This document shows, piece after piece, positions 21,740 through 33,439 of a stretch of DNA of 64,000 nucleotides; the first letter of the stretch is position 1, and the number at the start of each line of letters is the position of its first letter. A model generated the notes under the pieces. The model was not told the DNA's origin and made no database searches. It saw nothing but the letters and a program-made list of their open reading frames with translations. The DNA is taken from positions 84,986,215 to 85,050,214 of the forward strand of contig NC_133896.1 in assembly GCF_964199755.1 (NCBI RefSeq). The letters run 5' to 3'. Origin of the DNA: Larus michahellis (Eukaryota > Chordata > Aves > Charadriiformes > Laridae). A program made the translations under genes and the position numbers.

Positions 21740-22560
21740 CTCCGCCTGGCGGCGCGGCCCCGGCCCCGGCCCGGCCCGGGCGGGGCGGAGGGGGGCGCCG
21801 GGCGCAGCCCCGACTGGGCGCGGCGCGGCCAGCGGCCGCGGGGAGGGGAAGTTCCCCGCGCCGCACCGGCCCCGCCAGCACTTCCTGCGGCTCCTGGCAG
21901 GCGGCCGGCCGGCCTCTATGGTTGTAACCCTTCCGGCCCCGGCCCGCCCTGCCCTCCGCCGCGGCGGGCGGAGGGATCCCCCCTGGGCGGGCGCGGGGGC
22001 CGCGGGAGGCCGCGGCAAGGCGAGGCCCGGCCCGGCGCCGGGGCTGGGCTCAGCCGCCGGTGGAGTCCCTCCCCTGCCGCCGGCCGCTCCCCAGCCGGGG
22101 CTCACCTCCCGGCTGCCCCCGGGGGGTGGCCGCCGGCCTGCCCCGCCGCCGGGCGCTCCCCCCAGCTCGTCCCTGCCTGCCCCCGCGGCGTGGGCTGGGC
22201 CCCGCGTCCTGGCCCCACTGAGGGGCTCGGAAGGAAGGAGGAGGGGTGGGAGCGGGTCTGTGGCCGGGCGCCATGCCCGCCGGGGGTCACACGGCTGGGT
22301 CTGGCCCTAGGGGTGCAGCCCCGGCGGCTGCGCTCGGTCGGTCGGAGACCGCGGGGCAGTCGGGAGCAAAAAGGACCGAGGTGTGGTGGGCCGACTCAGC
22401 TGGCCGGCCCTCGCCCCGCCGGGGCTGCCAGTTCCCGCAGCCTGCCCGCTGCCGTGAGCGTGCCCGCTGCTGTGCTGCCCTGACGAGCTGCTTCCAGCCG
22501 CCACCAGTCTCCTGCGGCCGCAGTTGTCCCCTTCACCGAACGCTCGCTCGCGTGGCTTTG
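21330..22560 (-). promoter_or_regulatory. CpG island, promoter and 5' exon(s) of zinc-finger gene 1
   Basis: About 1.2 kb is very GC-rich and dense in CpG, with GC-box cores (GGGCGG, CCGCCC) and no obvious TATA box, as in housekeeping-type vertebrate promoters. It lies directly upstream of the finger exon on the minus strand and contains two minus-strand splice donors (21740 and 22106). The first exon is therefore probably non-coding and may be alternative. The transcription start cannot be placed from sequence. The island ends just before the CR1 fragment at 22637. Confidence 0.75.
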
Positions 22561-22636
22561 TGTCACGGCTGTCTCCCATCCCTCCCTCGCAGTTCTCTAC
22601 TGCGGCTCCAGAATAAAGAGGAGGCTCCGGGGACAC

Positions 22637-22957
22637 CTCATTGTGGCCTTTCGATAATATATAAAGGGGGCTTAAAAGAAAGACTTTTTACCAAGGCCTG
22701 TAGTGATACGGCAAGGGACAATGGTTTTAAACTGAAAGAGTGTAGATTGCCATTGGACATAAGGAAGAAATTCTTTACTATGCGGGTGGTGAGACACTGG
22801 AACAGGTTGCCCAGGGAAGCTGTGGATGCCTCATCCCTGGAAGTGTTCAAGGCCAGGCTGGATGGGGCTTTGAGCAGCCTGGTCTAGTGGGAGGTGTCCC
22901 TGCCCAGGGCAGGGGGTTGGACTAGATGGTCTTCAAAGGTCCCTTCCAACCCAAACT
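22637..22957 (+). mobile_element. CR1 LINE 3' end
   Basis: The CR1 segment runs from a degenerate AGCGGCCTTTC-like start through the [16 protein letters not shown]-encoding part to GGTCCCTTCCAACCC. The frame to 22887 stays open (GALSSLV end). The ATTCTATG tail is missing, and the next sequence from 22963 starts a probable LTR. It sits at the outer edge of the gene 1 CpG island, in the opposite orientation to gene 1. Confidence 0.92.
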
Positions 22958-22962
22958 GTTAC

Positions 22963-23470
22963 TGTAAGCTGGCAATTAAAGACTCTCTAACACTCAATTT
23001 TGGAGTGTTAGAAAGCAGGCATGCTTTATTGCAGCGCTGGACACACAGGGGATCACTCTGCCTAGTGCACGCACCGAGTTGCTCAACTACAAATGTTATG
23101 AGCAATCAGAATATACATATTCATTACATTTCCTGGAAATGATTAACATACTCATATTATCACCTAAAACTCATTACTGTATGTAAATGTGCCGGACGCA
23201 TGTGCATCCATTGCGTGGTGGTCTTCCGCATGCATTTGTGGTCTTCCAGGGTCCTCTGGTGGTCGTCAATAGTCTTCCTCACCGTGTCCGCTGGTTGAAC
23301 TTGGCCTTCGCGCATACTCAGTTGGTCTTTTGGCTTAGTTTGCAACTCATGTTTTCACAAAACTAGCTTATTCTAGCATCTCTCCCTATCTATTCTACTC
23401 AAGGATGCAGTGTCTCAAGGCTTCCTTTTATCCAACTAAACCCAGCAGATGTCTAACTCATCCGCTTACA
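22963..23470 (-). mobile_element. probable solo LTR of an endogenous retrovirus
   Basis: The 508-bp unit starts TGTAAGC and ends GCTTACA, which are inverted repeats with the TG...CA ends expected of an LTR. On the minus strand an AATAAAG hexamer (about 23024-23030) is followed after about 25 bases by a short inverted repeat (ACACTCC...GAGTGT), as in an R-U5 region. No coding region for retroviral proteins is present. I could not find matching target-site duplications (GTTAC on the left, AAGCA on the right), so the ends are tentative. It lies upstream of zinc-finger gene 1 and in the same orientation. Confidence 0.5.
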
Positions 23471-26400
23471 AAGCATTTCAAACTTAGCTACATTATTCCA
23501 GTAAGGAGGGAACCATATGTTCTTTTTAACTTGGTATCAGTAAGGCCTGAGAGGCCTTCCACCCCAGCGGTTTGTGCTGTTCAAGGCTACTGTATCACCA
23601 GCTCCTGTATCAAAACCATCCTATGATTCCCAAATTCCAGCACCTGACGCATTCCCAAACTACTTGATAAATGAGGAACAGTGGCTGTTTTGATGAAAGG
23701 AATCTCAGAGCGCATGGGAAAAAAATTTAAAAATTTTGGATTTACCAAAAGGTAAGAGAGAAGCCTAGATTTTCATGAGACTTTCATGCAGTTGAGTCAC
23801 CTCATTTGGAAGTACTGAGTCAACCAAGAGGACAGAACACATTTATTTTTGGCTCAGGTTGCAAAGGTTTGCAGAACCTGAAGTGATGCTTGTCTCCATA
23901 TGCTTAAATACTGACATGAATATTCATTAAAACGTTGACTATGATTGTTAAATAATTGGAGTTAAATGCTAGTGTTTTCCACAGTTACTCAAAGCAGAAG
24001 AAACAAAAGACTTTTATTTTGCTTTAGTGCCCTTGAACAGGCTTACCACAACTTTTCCTTCTGACCTGATACAGTGGGAAAACAGTTCTGCTGTCCCCAC
24101 CGTGCATGCCAAATTGTTTTCTGATTTATTCCCAGTCCTTTTTAAACGGCTCTGTCTAGTAACTGTTCTGCTGACCTTATACCCAAATGTTGCTTCATTG
24201 AGGTAAGCGTTGTTGACCAGGAGAATTAGCCATTGCAAGAGAAGAAATTAAGTTGTGTAAATAAGATAATGTGTTCAACGAGGTGGAAAAACAAGAGGAA
24301 GGATCAGTGAACTACATACCCGCAGAGTGCCCGGTATAGTCAGCTGGAGGAGGAGAAAGCCTTTGCTGAAGTCTTTCACAGGGGCTGCGAGGGAGCACAG
24401 CTTAAAGTCTTAAAAAATAAATTTTAAGGAGCAAACAGTTATCGGGAAGAACCTGGTAGCGGTTGTGTCCAGCCTGTTCTCCACAAGCTGGAGATCTGCT
24501 GGATACTCGGGCTGCATGCCTGGAAAATAATCCCAGGTAGGGAAGACGGAACCTGGAATCAAATGGTCAATAAGGCAGCTGTATGAGCACAGCACAGAGG
24601 AAAGTTACGTTAATATTTACATGGCAAAGCAACAGAAGATGCTGATCCTAGGACAGGACAACATCAACCTCACAGGACGCACAAAGGAAGTGGGTACGAA
24701 AGAGGACCTGTAGTTGTTTGGGAATGTGTTTTTTTCTGTCGCTCAGAAGAAGTACTTCCATATCTTTGGAGTGGCGTGGCTGAAGGAAATGGAAATCAAA
24801 CCAGTCGTTCACTGGGTAAGGAAAAGCTGGGAAGATGGCCAGGGACGCAGTGCTAAAAGCTTTGAAACATAATACTCACGGAGGTGAGCATCATCAGAAT
24901 AGCTGCAATAAAAGGCTGGAGGATGACAGCAGGATGGTTTGTTGTGAATAATTTATAGTAGTTTAATTCATACCAAAATAATTTATAATAAGGATTTTAA
25001 TCATAGTTTAAATCACCAAGTGAGCAAATTTGAATTAAGTAAGCGATGTTAATCATATTTTGTAGGCATGCTTTTAGAAGGTTTTCTTCCCTAAAGGAAA
25101 GATTGATTCTCATTGCTTGCTGAACTTAAGTTTAAGAAATCTAAAACTAAGACTAAACTTTCCACAAAATAACCCTTTTTTTTGTTATCGAGGAGAATAC
25201 ACAACATATACACACAAGTAGTTCTATGAGTTAACATGTGTTTCATTATTTATTTGACCCACATAAATTTTTAATGTCATGATTTTGTAAACTGTTGAAT
25301 TACACCTCCTATTTATTAAATAATTCCTGTGTTTATTCCAGACTTGATGTTTGTGGAATTGGAACAGTGGAAAGGAAAAACCTAGAATTTTCAATTTTTC
25401 TTGTAAGTGAAATATGATGAATACATCTAAGAAATGCTTTATGTTTAAAGTTGAGATATTTATTAAACAAAGCTTAGGAAACTGTTTTCAAAAAAATTTT
25501 AGGAAAAATTTTAAGAAAAATTAAGATAATTGTAATAAATTTCACACCTAATGATTATTCAGATGGGAAAACCAAGCTTTCTGGCTTTAATATTGTCTAA
25601 GTTTGTGCTCGATTTTCTTTAACACCTTGGCAACAGGTATACTGTGCTTCAGTTTATTTTTTAATGTAATATAGGCCAAATTATTTTTACAGGTTACTGT
25701 AAATGTGGGCTTTAAAATGGACGGCCATCTTTTCATGTGTAATTTAAACAGGCTTAACTGGGGAAAAAACACGCTCAGATTTTTTAAAAAAATGCACATT
25801 AAATATCTCTAGTTTAAAAAAAAACCAAACCAGAACCACAAAGAAAACATTTATTAACAACTTGGCTGGCTGCTCGTGTTATCACACTGCTCCCTTCCCA
25901 GATTCTGTCCCATGTCAAGTGCTCCGTGTCCTCTGATATGTGGACAAATAACAAGCAGCCTTCTAGTTACCAAACCAAACTGTCTTGTTATTAAGATAAA
26001 GTCTTACAGAAGGACTGGGTCACAGACACTGGCTTGTTGATAGCTCCCCAGGTTCTTCCATCCTCTTCCTCCTCCTTTGAAAGGCTGCGTGGATTTCTCT
26101 GTCTTTCCTTTTAGCAATTCATACCGTGTCATGTATACCGGTCTGTGGTGGTTTGCTATGGTTCCCAGGGTATGATCCATCACAGGTTTCTGGCCATCAA
26201 CTACATTCAGCTGTGGCTCTCCCAGTCTTACAGACTGTGAAGAATAATGGTCTTCAAACTGGTTTCCCTTTTCTTTGTTGTGTTTACAGAGAATTTCCTT
26301 CTCTCCTGGTTTCATTGGAAGGTGTCCTGTTGATTCTCTGTAGACTTAGACGCTTTGTCTCCTTGGGACTTTGAAGTGAGGTGAGGGTTGAGGCTTTTTC

Positions 26401-29400
26401 AGCACTTTTTTTATTTTGTCATGGTCCTATCTGTCCAGATGTACTAGCTGGTTACTGCTACTACTTTGCCGTTACTTCCAGTTTTGTCCCGGACTTATAC
26501 CCACCTTTTGCCCTGTGTTGGTTTGCAGAAACTGCTGTGCCTGATGGCTACTGATGTAGCTATTTCATGGTTCTATACAGATGTTGCTCATCTGTGCATA
26601 GTGTTTTGTGTTTGTTGCTGCAGAAGGCACCCTAGCTGAGAAACCTCCATCCACCTTGTGGTATTAGCCTTTAAATCTGTTTGGATTGAAGTGCGTACTC
26701 CTCTTTAAACAAACCCATGTGTCAGGCACATAATTTGTACTTCACACAGAGGAGCAGGAACAATTGCTCCTTACCATAAGGTGGAATGAAAAATGTGCAA
26801 CTAGTCAGTATCATCCCGTGCTGTTTGAAATGTGGAGTCTTCCACACAATAATAATCTTGTCATCCACAATCTTGATAATGGAATCTTCCTTGTGCCTGG
26901 GTTCAGTTTTCGCATCCAGAGTTTAGCTGATACCGTTATGGACACACGTAGCTAGTAAATGATTGCCAGCTGTACAGGCACCTTATTATTTTTGATCTCA
27001 CAGGCTATGAACACTTTGCACCAGATACATTAAGTGATTTTTTTGTTGGTCCTTGTCCTTGTTCTTGCTCCACTCCACTTTGCTCCTGGAATATGGACAT
27101 TCCTGTGCAGAAGATAAAACACTTCACAGTCTTAGATGAGTCATAGTCACAATCTTAGACAAGTCATCTCTTCCCTAGGAGGTAAGGAAATGTGATTTTT
27201 ACTAATACCTGACCACGGAACAGAGACTAAAGTCTAGTTGCACCAGTCAACAAATGGGAGACAGTTAAGCATGAGTGGGTCTGGCACTACACAGTTTACG
27301 CCTCGCAGGGCAGGGAAATGAAGCTGACACTCCAGAGCCTGGAGAGAGCATCCCAAAACATTTCTCTCATTTGTGGATATGAATGTTATTATTAGTGTAT
27401 CAATCTGTGCCTTTTCTATGGGTGAGATTTGTAGCATCTGTCAATAGCGCTATAGTCCTGGAGAGCGAGTCCCAGAGCAGTGACACTGGTATTTTCCCAT
27501 CCGTAGGTACTGCTAAAATCCTCAGTTGATTTCTTATCTAAACTGTGAGCAGATCCTAACGTAGCTGAGCACAGGTGGATGGTGCACTGATAGTTCCGTA
27601 GCAGGTCTGTGGGTTCAAATGTATTTGCATGTAACTGCTGTAGTGTGTGTTGGCACTTGGATTTATGGGCTTCTGTCTTCACTGGAGAACCTGGAACTGA
27701 ATCCTACTCGCCCTTTTTGTTGAATAAAGAGAATCAATGGGTGGTGAAGGTCAGGCTTTATATAGTGTCTTTAAATACCAGTTTAGAGCAGGAACTCCCT
27801 CTCTCTCCTGTACTTTGGTGCCAATTCAGCCAGAAGTTGTTGATTATTTAGGAATGAGCAAACTTTGCATAAACATTATCTGGAGAAGCAGGCATTTTTC
27901 TCCAGATAATGTGAAATGGGGATGCATCTGCTGGATTAATGCTAAGAGCACAATGCTATTTTTATATATAAACATATGTGTCATGGCACATATTTATCTT
28001 TGCAAGTGAGTTACATGCGCCAGTATGCAGGTGCAAATGAAGATATGTCACTGCTTCGGATCAAGGCTTCGTTGGACCAGACTGTGGCTTCAGCACTGCA
28101 TTATCATCTACACTGTCTCTGATCCTTTGTCTCCTGAGTCATCATAATGGCTACACCAAAATCAGGGGTAGTTTCCAATAATTCACCTTTCATTCACTTT
28201 CTCTAAGCACAAAAGAAGAGGCTGTTTTGTTTGACTCTAAATCCATTTACTGACTTCTTTACTGGCAGGTTGGCAAAGGAGTCGTTTTCTGGTCTTCGTG
28301 CTCTTTTTACTCATGCAGTTTATAAATCAAACTATACCCTGGTCTCAGGAAATACACGGTAGGCACGGGATGCTGAGAAGCCAAGGGACTGTAAAGGCTT
28401 TAGATCCCCAGGTCCCACTGAGATTTACCTGGGACACCGGATGACTTCTAGAAACCTCTGAAATGCCTGACTTAATGTTTTCAACGCAGGGGAAAATCCT
28501 GCCTGGCTTTTCAGAATTTACCAGAGATGTTTTCAGAACCCTCTGGCTTTTCAGTTGGGACATTTCGGAATTATCCCATGGCTTCAGCGTTTGTTTTTTT
28601 TCTGCCAGCCCTGGTGAGACAGAGAGCGATGTCAGCCTGCATTTGGCTGAAATGCTGTTTCCCAGACCGCCCAGGTGGTGGCAGATTTGGAGGATATTAA
28701 ATCAGACTTTTCAACCTGTTTTGCCGTGGAGCCAATTGTTTCCCACGTGGGTTAAAGATGCCCCCGTCTGAACCTGTTACTCTTTTATACTTCTGAAGCC
28801 ATTTAAATGTCTTCCGTTTAAAATGGAAAATCTCTGCTTTTGAGTGCAATCACTCCTTAACACAAGTGTTATCTGCTGTTGTATTTCGTGTTAAATTTCT
28901 GCTAAATCAAAGTTTAGTGACTCGATTTGTTGGGGAAGGGCTTTTTATTAGTTTGTCTACTTAGTTAAGCTAATGAAGTGCTATTGATTTACAGAGTGCG
29001 TGTGTTGAAGTAACTCCTGTGTCTGTTGTACCACGCACAAAACGCACAGATTGGCTGTCCCAAAGTTTCTGGTGGGTCAGGACTTGCTCGTAGAAGGAAG
29101 TATCTGTCCATTGGTGCTGGGAACACTCCCTGAGGCTTTTAAAGACACCTCCCCCCACCCCCCCGCCATGTAGCCACACAATCTCCCAGCCTCACTCCTT
29201 GTTCCTTGAAGGCAGAATTTCCCTCTTTCTGCATTTTCACCCTCTTCCAGCTGCTAAAGTTTATTCAAGCCTGCAAGGTTCTGATGTCCTTTATTTATTA
29301 ACTTTTCTATAGATTTTAGGGGGGTACCAGCAATTTAAGTGCCACAGGGCTTTGGGGGAGGGTGAAGTTGAGTGGGCAGAAAGGATGACTGTGATAGTTT

Positions 29401-30653
29401 GGCTTCTTGTTTAATACATGCCAATGAACTTGTTTGTATTAGTTCTTTCTTCAAACCCAGTAGCTAATCTGTTAGTGCCCTAGTAATTGCCTGAGTGACA
29501 AATACGGGGTGAATATTTTGAGTATCTTTGGTTTTATGCAGTGTTTTCTGGTTCATGTTTCTGTGGGTTATGTTAGCCATTTCAGCCCAGCATCCCTATT
29601 GGAGCTTGTGAAGTCTTTTCTGGATTCTCCTATCCTGTAAGAATGGTTTACAATCACCAAAAATTAAATCCTTTGCATTTGAGAAATTCACTTCATTATT
29701 CTTCCTTAAAAAACAAGAAAATCCTCAAAACGTGGAAGCTTGCCAAACTCCAAAATGCCTCTACAATATACTACCAAAACCAAAACGCGTGGAGTAAAAA
29801 TAGATGTGGCGAATCATGCTTTAAACCTAATCTTGAACTCCTTTGATGCTTTTGCAATTATTTGTGCATTACAATTTTTCAAGTGTTTTTAAGTAGTGTT
29901 CTTGGCTTCCTCAGTTATTCAAAAAGTCATACTGTGTATAGCCATGCTTTGTGTAATTTCTTAGTTTCCTTGGGAATATGGTGAGCCTTTTTTTGTCCTG
30001 GATTTTGGAAAGCTGAAATTTGGGCCATATTTAATTACAAAATGGTGAAAACATGCAATAAATCATGCTTGAGTTTATTATATATGAAACTGCTTTCCAT
30101 TTGAGGGAATTGTGTTAATGCTACTCTAGACTGCAAGTTGGTTGTGGCAGCAAATAACATTTCATTTTGTATTTGTACAATACCAAAGTACAGTCATGTC
30201 TCAGTCCAGTACAAGGTCACCTAGAAGCTATTGTAATATAAATATAGTACAATAGTAGATCTCCACCTGCTGGTTTTTTTCGTACATTATAGCTAAAATT
30301 AGACAACCACTGAATTTTAAGAGAGGAAATAATTATTTTGGACATACCTTCTGCTTCTTCATTTAAGGAAAGAAAGGACTGTACATAATACTCAAGCTGA
30401 TAAATTTGTTATCCCCTGGTGACCTGACAGATGCCACTGAGATCCTGGGCACTTGCGCATTCCAAGTAGCTCTGCACAGCAGAGACGGAAAAGCAACCAT
30501 TTTGGCTTTTCATTGGGGAAGAGAATGAGCTGTAACACAGTTTTGTCTCTGTTGTCTATTTAAGCTTTGTGTAAGCGAAGAGCAAATACATGGGTCTTTT
30601 CCTTGACATTGTTTTAAGCTTTATGTGGGTAGAAATATAACAGTTTGTTGGTT
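23471..30653. other. long stretch without a recognised gene
   Basis: About 7 kb of mostly AT-rich DNA. The only structure of note is a run of open, protein-like frames on the minus strand between 26004 and 27682 (entered separately). AATAAA-like and poly-A/T runs are frequent around 24.9-25.8 kb. I found no CR1 copy here, which is notable given their density elsewhere in the window. Confidence 0.5.
26004..27682 (-). pseudogene. possible broken coding region on the minus strand, low confidence
   Basis: Three minus-strand frames follow one another: 27682-27416 (88 codons), 27437-27234 (67 codons, overlapping the first in another frame) and 26315-26004 (103 codons). The last has a coding-like composition, for example VDGQKPVMDHTLGTIANHH and YMTRYELLKGKTEKS. 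The overlap in a shifted frame at about 27420-27437 would fit a frameshift in a former coding region. No family is recognised, and chance open frames of this size are common in 64 kb, so this is only a pointer. Confidence 0.18.
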
Positions 30654-31276
30654 TGTTATGGTTTGAGAAAACCCAACAATTTATTGTTGTTTAGACAATT
30701 ATTCTGTCACCCGATGACCCCTCCCCAACCGTGAAGGGGAACCAGGGAAAACAAGGAAACATGAGGGTTGAAATATAAATAGATTTAATAAATAAGACTA
30801 AATAATTAACAATAATACTAAAGAACCAGTATTAATCCCGATATAAGATATACAAGGATTATACTCAGCCAATTCTATCAGCAGGAAGCTGTGCACATCC
30901 AGCAGCAGACAGCAAATGTTGGACACTGCAAGTAGGAAGGGAAGGGCTCAGGGGTCTGGCACCGGGGCAAGGAGTTCTCTGGACCACCACCATCAAGGGA
31001 GAGAGCAACTACGCAGCAAACTTTCTAATTTATATTGAATGTGATGTTCATGGTACGAAATAATCCTGCTGGCCAGCCTGGGTCAAGTGCCCAGGTCTAG
31101 CTCCTCCTCATCCCTGCACCTGGCAAGGCTCGAAAACACCGAGACCTTGAATGCCACATAGCCTAGCTGGCTATGAAGTAAACATTTTCACAAATTCAGA
31201 CATTAGAGTCTTCTAAAAGTGCAGTTTTCCCAAGCATTAGAAGAGAAGTTAGTCCTGTGTCACTCAACCCAGGACA
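30654..31276 (-). mobile_element. solo LTR, ERVL-type endogenous retrovirus
   Basis: The 623-bp element, read on the minus strand, starts TGTCCTGGGTTGAGTGACAC and ends CTCAAACCATAACA. Flanks are TGGTT on the left and AGGTT on the right: a 5-bp target-site duplication with one mismatch, the size used by ERVL-like elements. A TATAAA box lies at 31029-31034 and an AATAAA near 30680, both on the minus strand in the proper order for U3 and R. The sequence reads like the common avian ERVL LTR family, from memory. No internal retroviral genes are present, so this is a solo LTR left by recombination. Confidence 0.85.
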
Positions 31277-32004
31277 AGGTTACAGCAGGAGAGTCTGTGG
31301 TGGTTGTGCTTGGAAGATTATTATGGCCATAATTATTTGCAGGTCACTCTCAGGACGGTTCTCTGTCAGGTCAGTCATGATCTCCACTTAGATGCTGGCT
31401 GCTTTATTTCTCCCCTAGTAGGTGTTCACCTTTCAGAAAGAAAGAAGGTGGAACGGTAAGGGAAGAAAAGGCTCCTCCAGAGGAAAGAAGGACTGACAGC
31501 AAGATTTAGTCGTCCTCTGAACCTCTGCTTTGAGAGTGAGGGTGAACTGGCGCCTCCTGGGAGAATTCCTTATTTTCTTCACTGAAGATGAGGGGAGTAA
31601 GAGATGTGGTAGGAAGGGAGTGATGTCTAACTCTTGTGGCCTTTGCAAGAAAATACAAAGATATTTTATGTTTTAACTTAATTTTTGGAGTTATGTGATT
31701 TTATTTGACTCTTAGGTAAAGAGAGTTTTTACAGCAAATATTTCTTTCTCTAAAATCTGTTTTAACAAAACCGAAATACTTTTTTGGAATCTATCAGCTT
31801 TGACAGACTTTAACCATGTTTTGGAATGGAACAGCTGTCAAAAGCGAACAGAATATTCTGTTTTAACATGTGTGTGGAGAATATTTTGTTTCCACATTCA
31901 AATGGAAAGATGCAGCCCACCTTGTTCACTGAGCGCTTGATCTGTGTGCAGATGGTACAGAAATGAAGGTCAGTGAATGGGGAAGCATAACTATGGTGCA
32001 ATTT
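31277..32004. other. no gene recognised
   Basis: Unique-looking, AT-rich sequence between the solo LTR and the CR1 copy. No exon-like segment found. Confidence 0.5.
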
Positions 32005-33242
32005 AAGATGTCTGACAAATGCCTGACAAATTTGGTGGCCTTCTACAATGGGGCTACAGCATTGGTAGATAAGGGGAGAGCAACTGATGTCATTTACCTG
32101 GACTTATTTGACACTGTCCTGCATGACATCCTGGTCTCTAAATTGGAAAGACATGGATTTGATGGATGGACCTTTCAGTGGATAAGGAATTGGCTGGATG
32201 GCTGCACTCAAAGAGTTGCGGTCAATGGCTCGATGTCCAAGGGGAAACCAGTGATGAGTGTCATTCCTGACGCATCGGTAGTCGGACAGGTGCTGTTTAA
32301 CATCTTTGTCGGCGACATGGACAGTGGTATTGAGTGCACCCTCAGCAAGTTTGATGATGACACCAAGCTGTGTGATGTGGTGCACACACTGGAGGGAAGG
32401 GATGCCATCCAGGCATGTCAGGACAGGCTGCTAGGACAGGCTTGAGAGGTGGGCCCACGCAAACCTCATGAAGTTCAGCCAGGCGAAATGCAAGGTCCTG
32501 CGCCTGGCTCATGACAATCCCGGGCACAAAGACAGGCTGGGCAGATAATGGATTGAGAGCAGCCCTGAGAGGGACTTGGGAGTGTTGGTGGATGAGAAGC
32601 TCAGCACATGTTGGTGATGTGCACTTGCAGCCCAGAAAGCCAACTGCATACTGGCCTGCATCGAAAGAAGTGTGGCCAGCAGGTCGAGGGAGGTGATTCT
32701 ATCTCTCTGCTCTGCTCTTGTGAGACCCCACCTGGAGTACTGCGTCGAGCTCTGGAGCCCTCAGCACAGGCAGGACATGGACCTATTGGAACGGGTCCAG
32801 AAGAGGGCCACAAAGATGATCAGAGGGCTGGAGCAACTCTCCTATGAGGACAGACTGAGAGAGTTGGGGTTGTTCAGCCTGGAGAAGAGAAGGCTCTGGG
32901 GAGACCTTATAGCGGCCTTCCCGTACCTAAAGGGGGCCTACAGGAGAGATGGACTCTTTATCAGCAGGTGTAGAGATAAGATGAGGGGTAACAGCTTTAA
33001 ACCGAAAGAGGGGAGATTTAGATTAGATATTAGGAAGAAATTCTTTACTGTGAGGGTGGTGAGACACTGGAACAGGTTGCCCAGGGAGGCTGTGGATGCC
33101 CCATCCCTGGAAGTGTTCAAGGCCAGGCTGGATGGGGCTTTGAGCAGCCTGGTCTAGTGGGAGGTGTCCCTGCCCATGGCAGGGGGTTGGAACTAGATGA
33201 TCTGTAAAGGTCCCTTCCAACCCAAACCATTCTATGATTGTA
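32005..33242 (+). mobile_element. CR1 LINE, about 1.2 kb, reverse transcriptase C-terminal half to 3' tail
   Basis: This is the longest CR1 copy fully inside the window. It runs from the reverse transcriptase palm ([27 protein letters not shown]) through the C-terminal ORF2 blocks ([24 protein letters not shown]) to GGTCCCTTCCAACCC and CATTCTATGATTG. The open reading frame breaks after 32445 and resumes in another frame from about 32672, so it is dead. The catalytic FADD-type motif reads FDDD here. The 3' end lies about 200 bases upstream of the gene 2 CpG island, in the same orientation as gene 2. Confidence 0.95.
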
Positions 33243-33439
33243 TGTGGAAAAGGCCAGCTTGTGGAAAAACTGCGGGCGAAGCTCCGTACCTGGGGAACCT
33301 GGGAAGGGAAGGAGCAGAGCCACACAGTTGCTTCTCCTATTTTTCTCTGCTGCGAGCCTGCAGCGGTACATCTGCAGCATGGCCAAGTCGGTAAAACACC
33401 ACCCATCTGGGCACATTTTGGAGGAAGCGCGTGCTGCTG

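Noticed and set aside
21232-22105. Apparent 624-codon open frame extending the finger gene upstream through the CpG island
   Set aside because: The start is a GTG, the sequence is Pro/Gly/Ala/Arg-rich as expected from GC-rich DNA, both strands are open here, and a good splice acceptor separates it from the finger exon.
32104-32408. Antisense open frames over the CR1 reverse transcriptase
   Set aside because: Reverse-strand shadows of the CR1 coding region.
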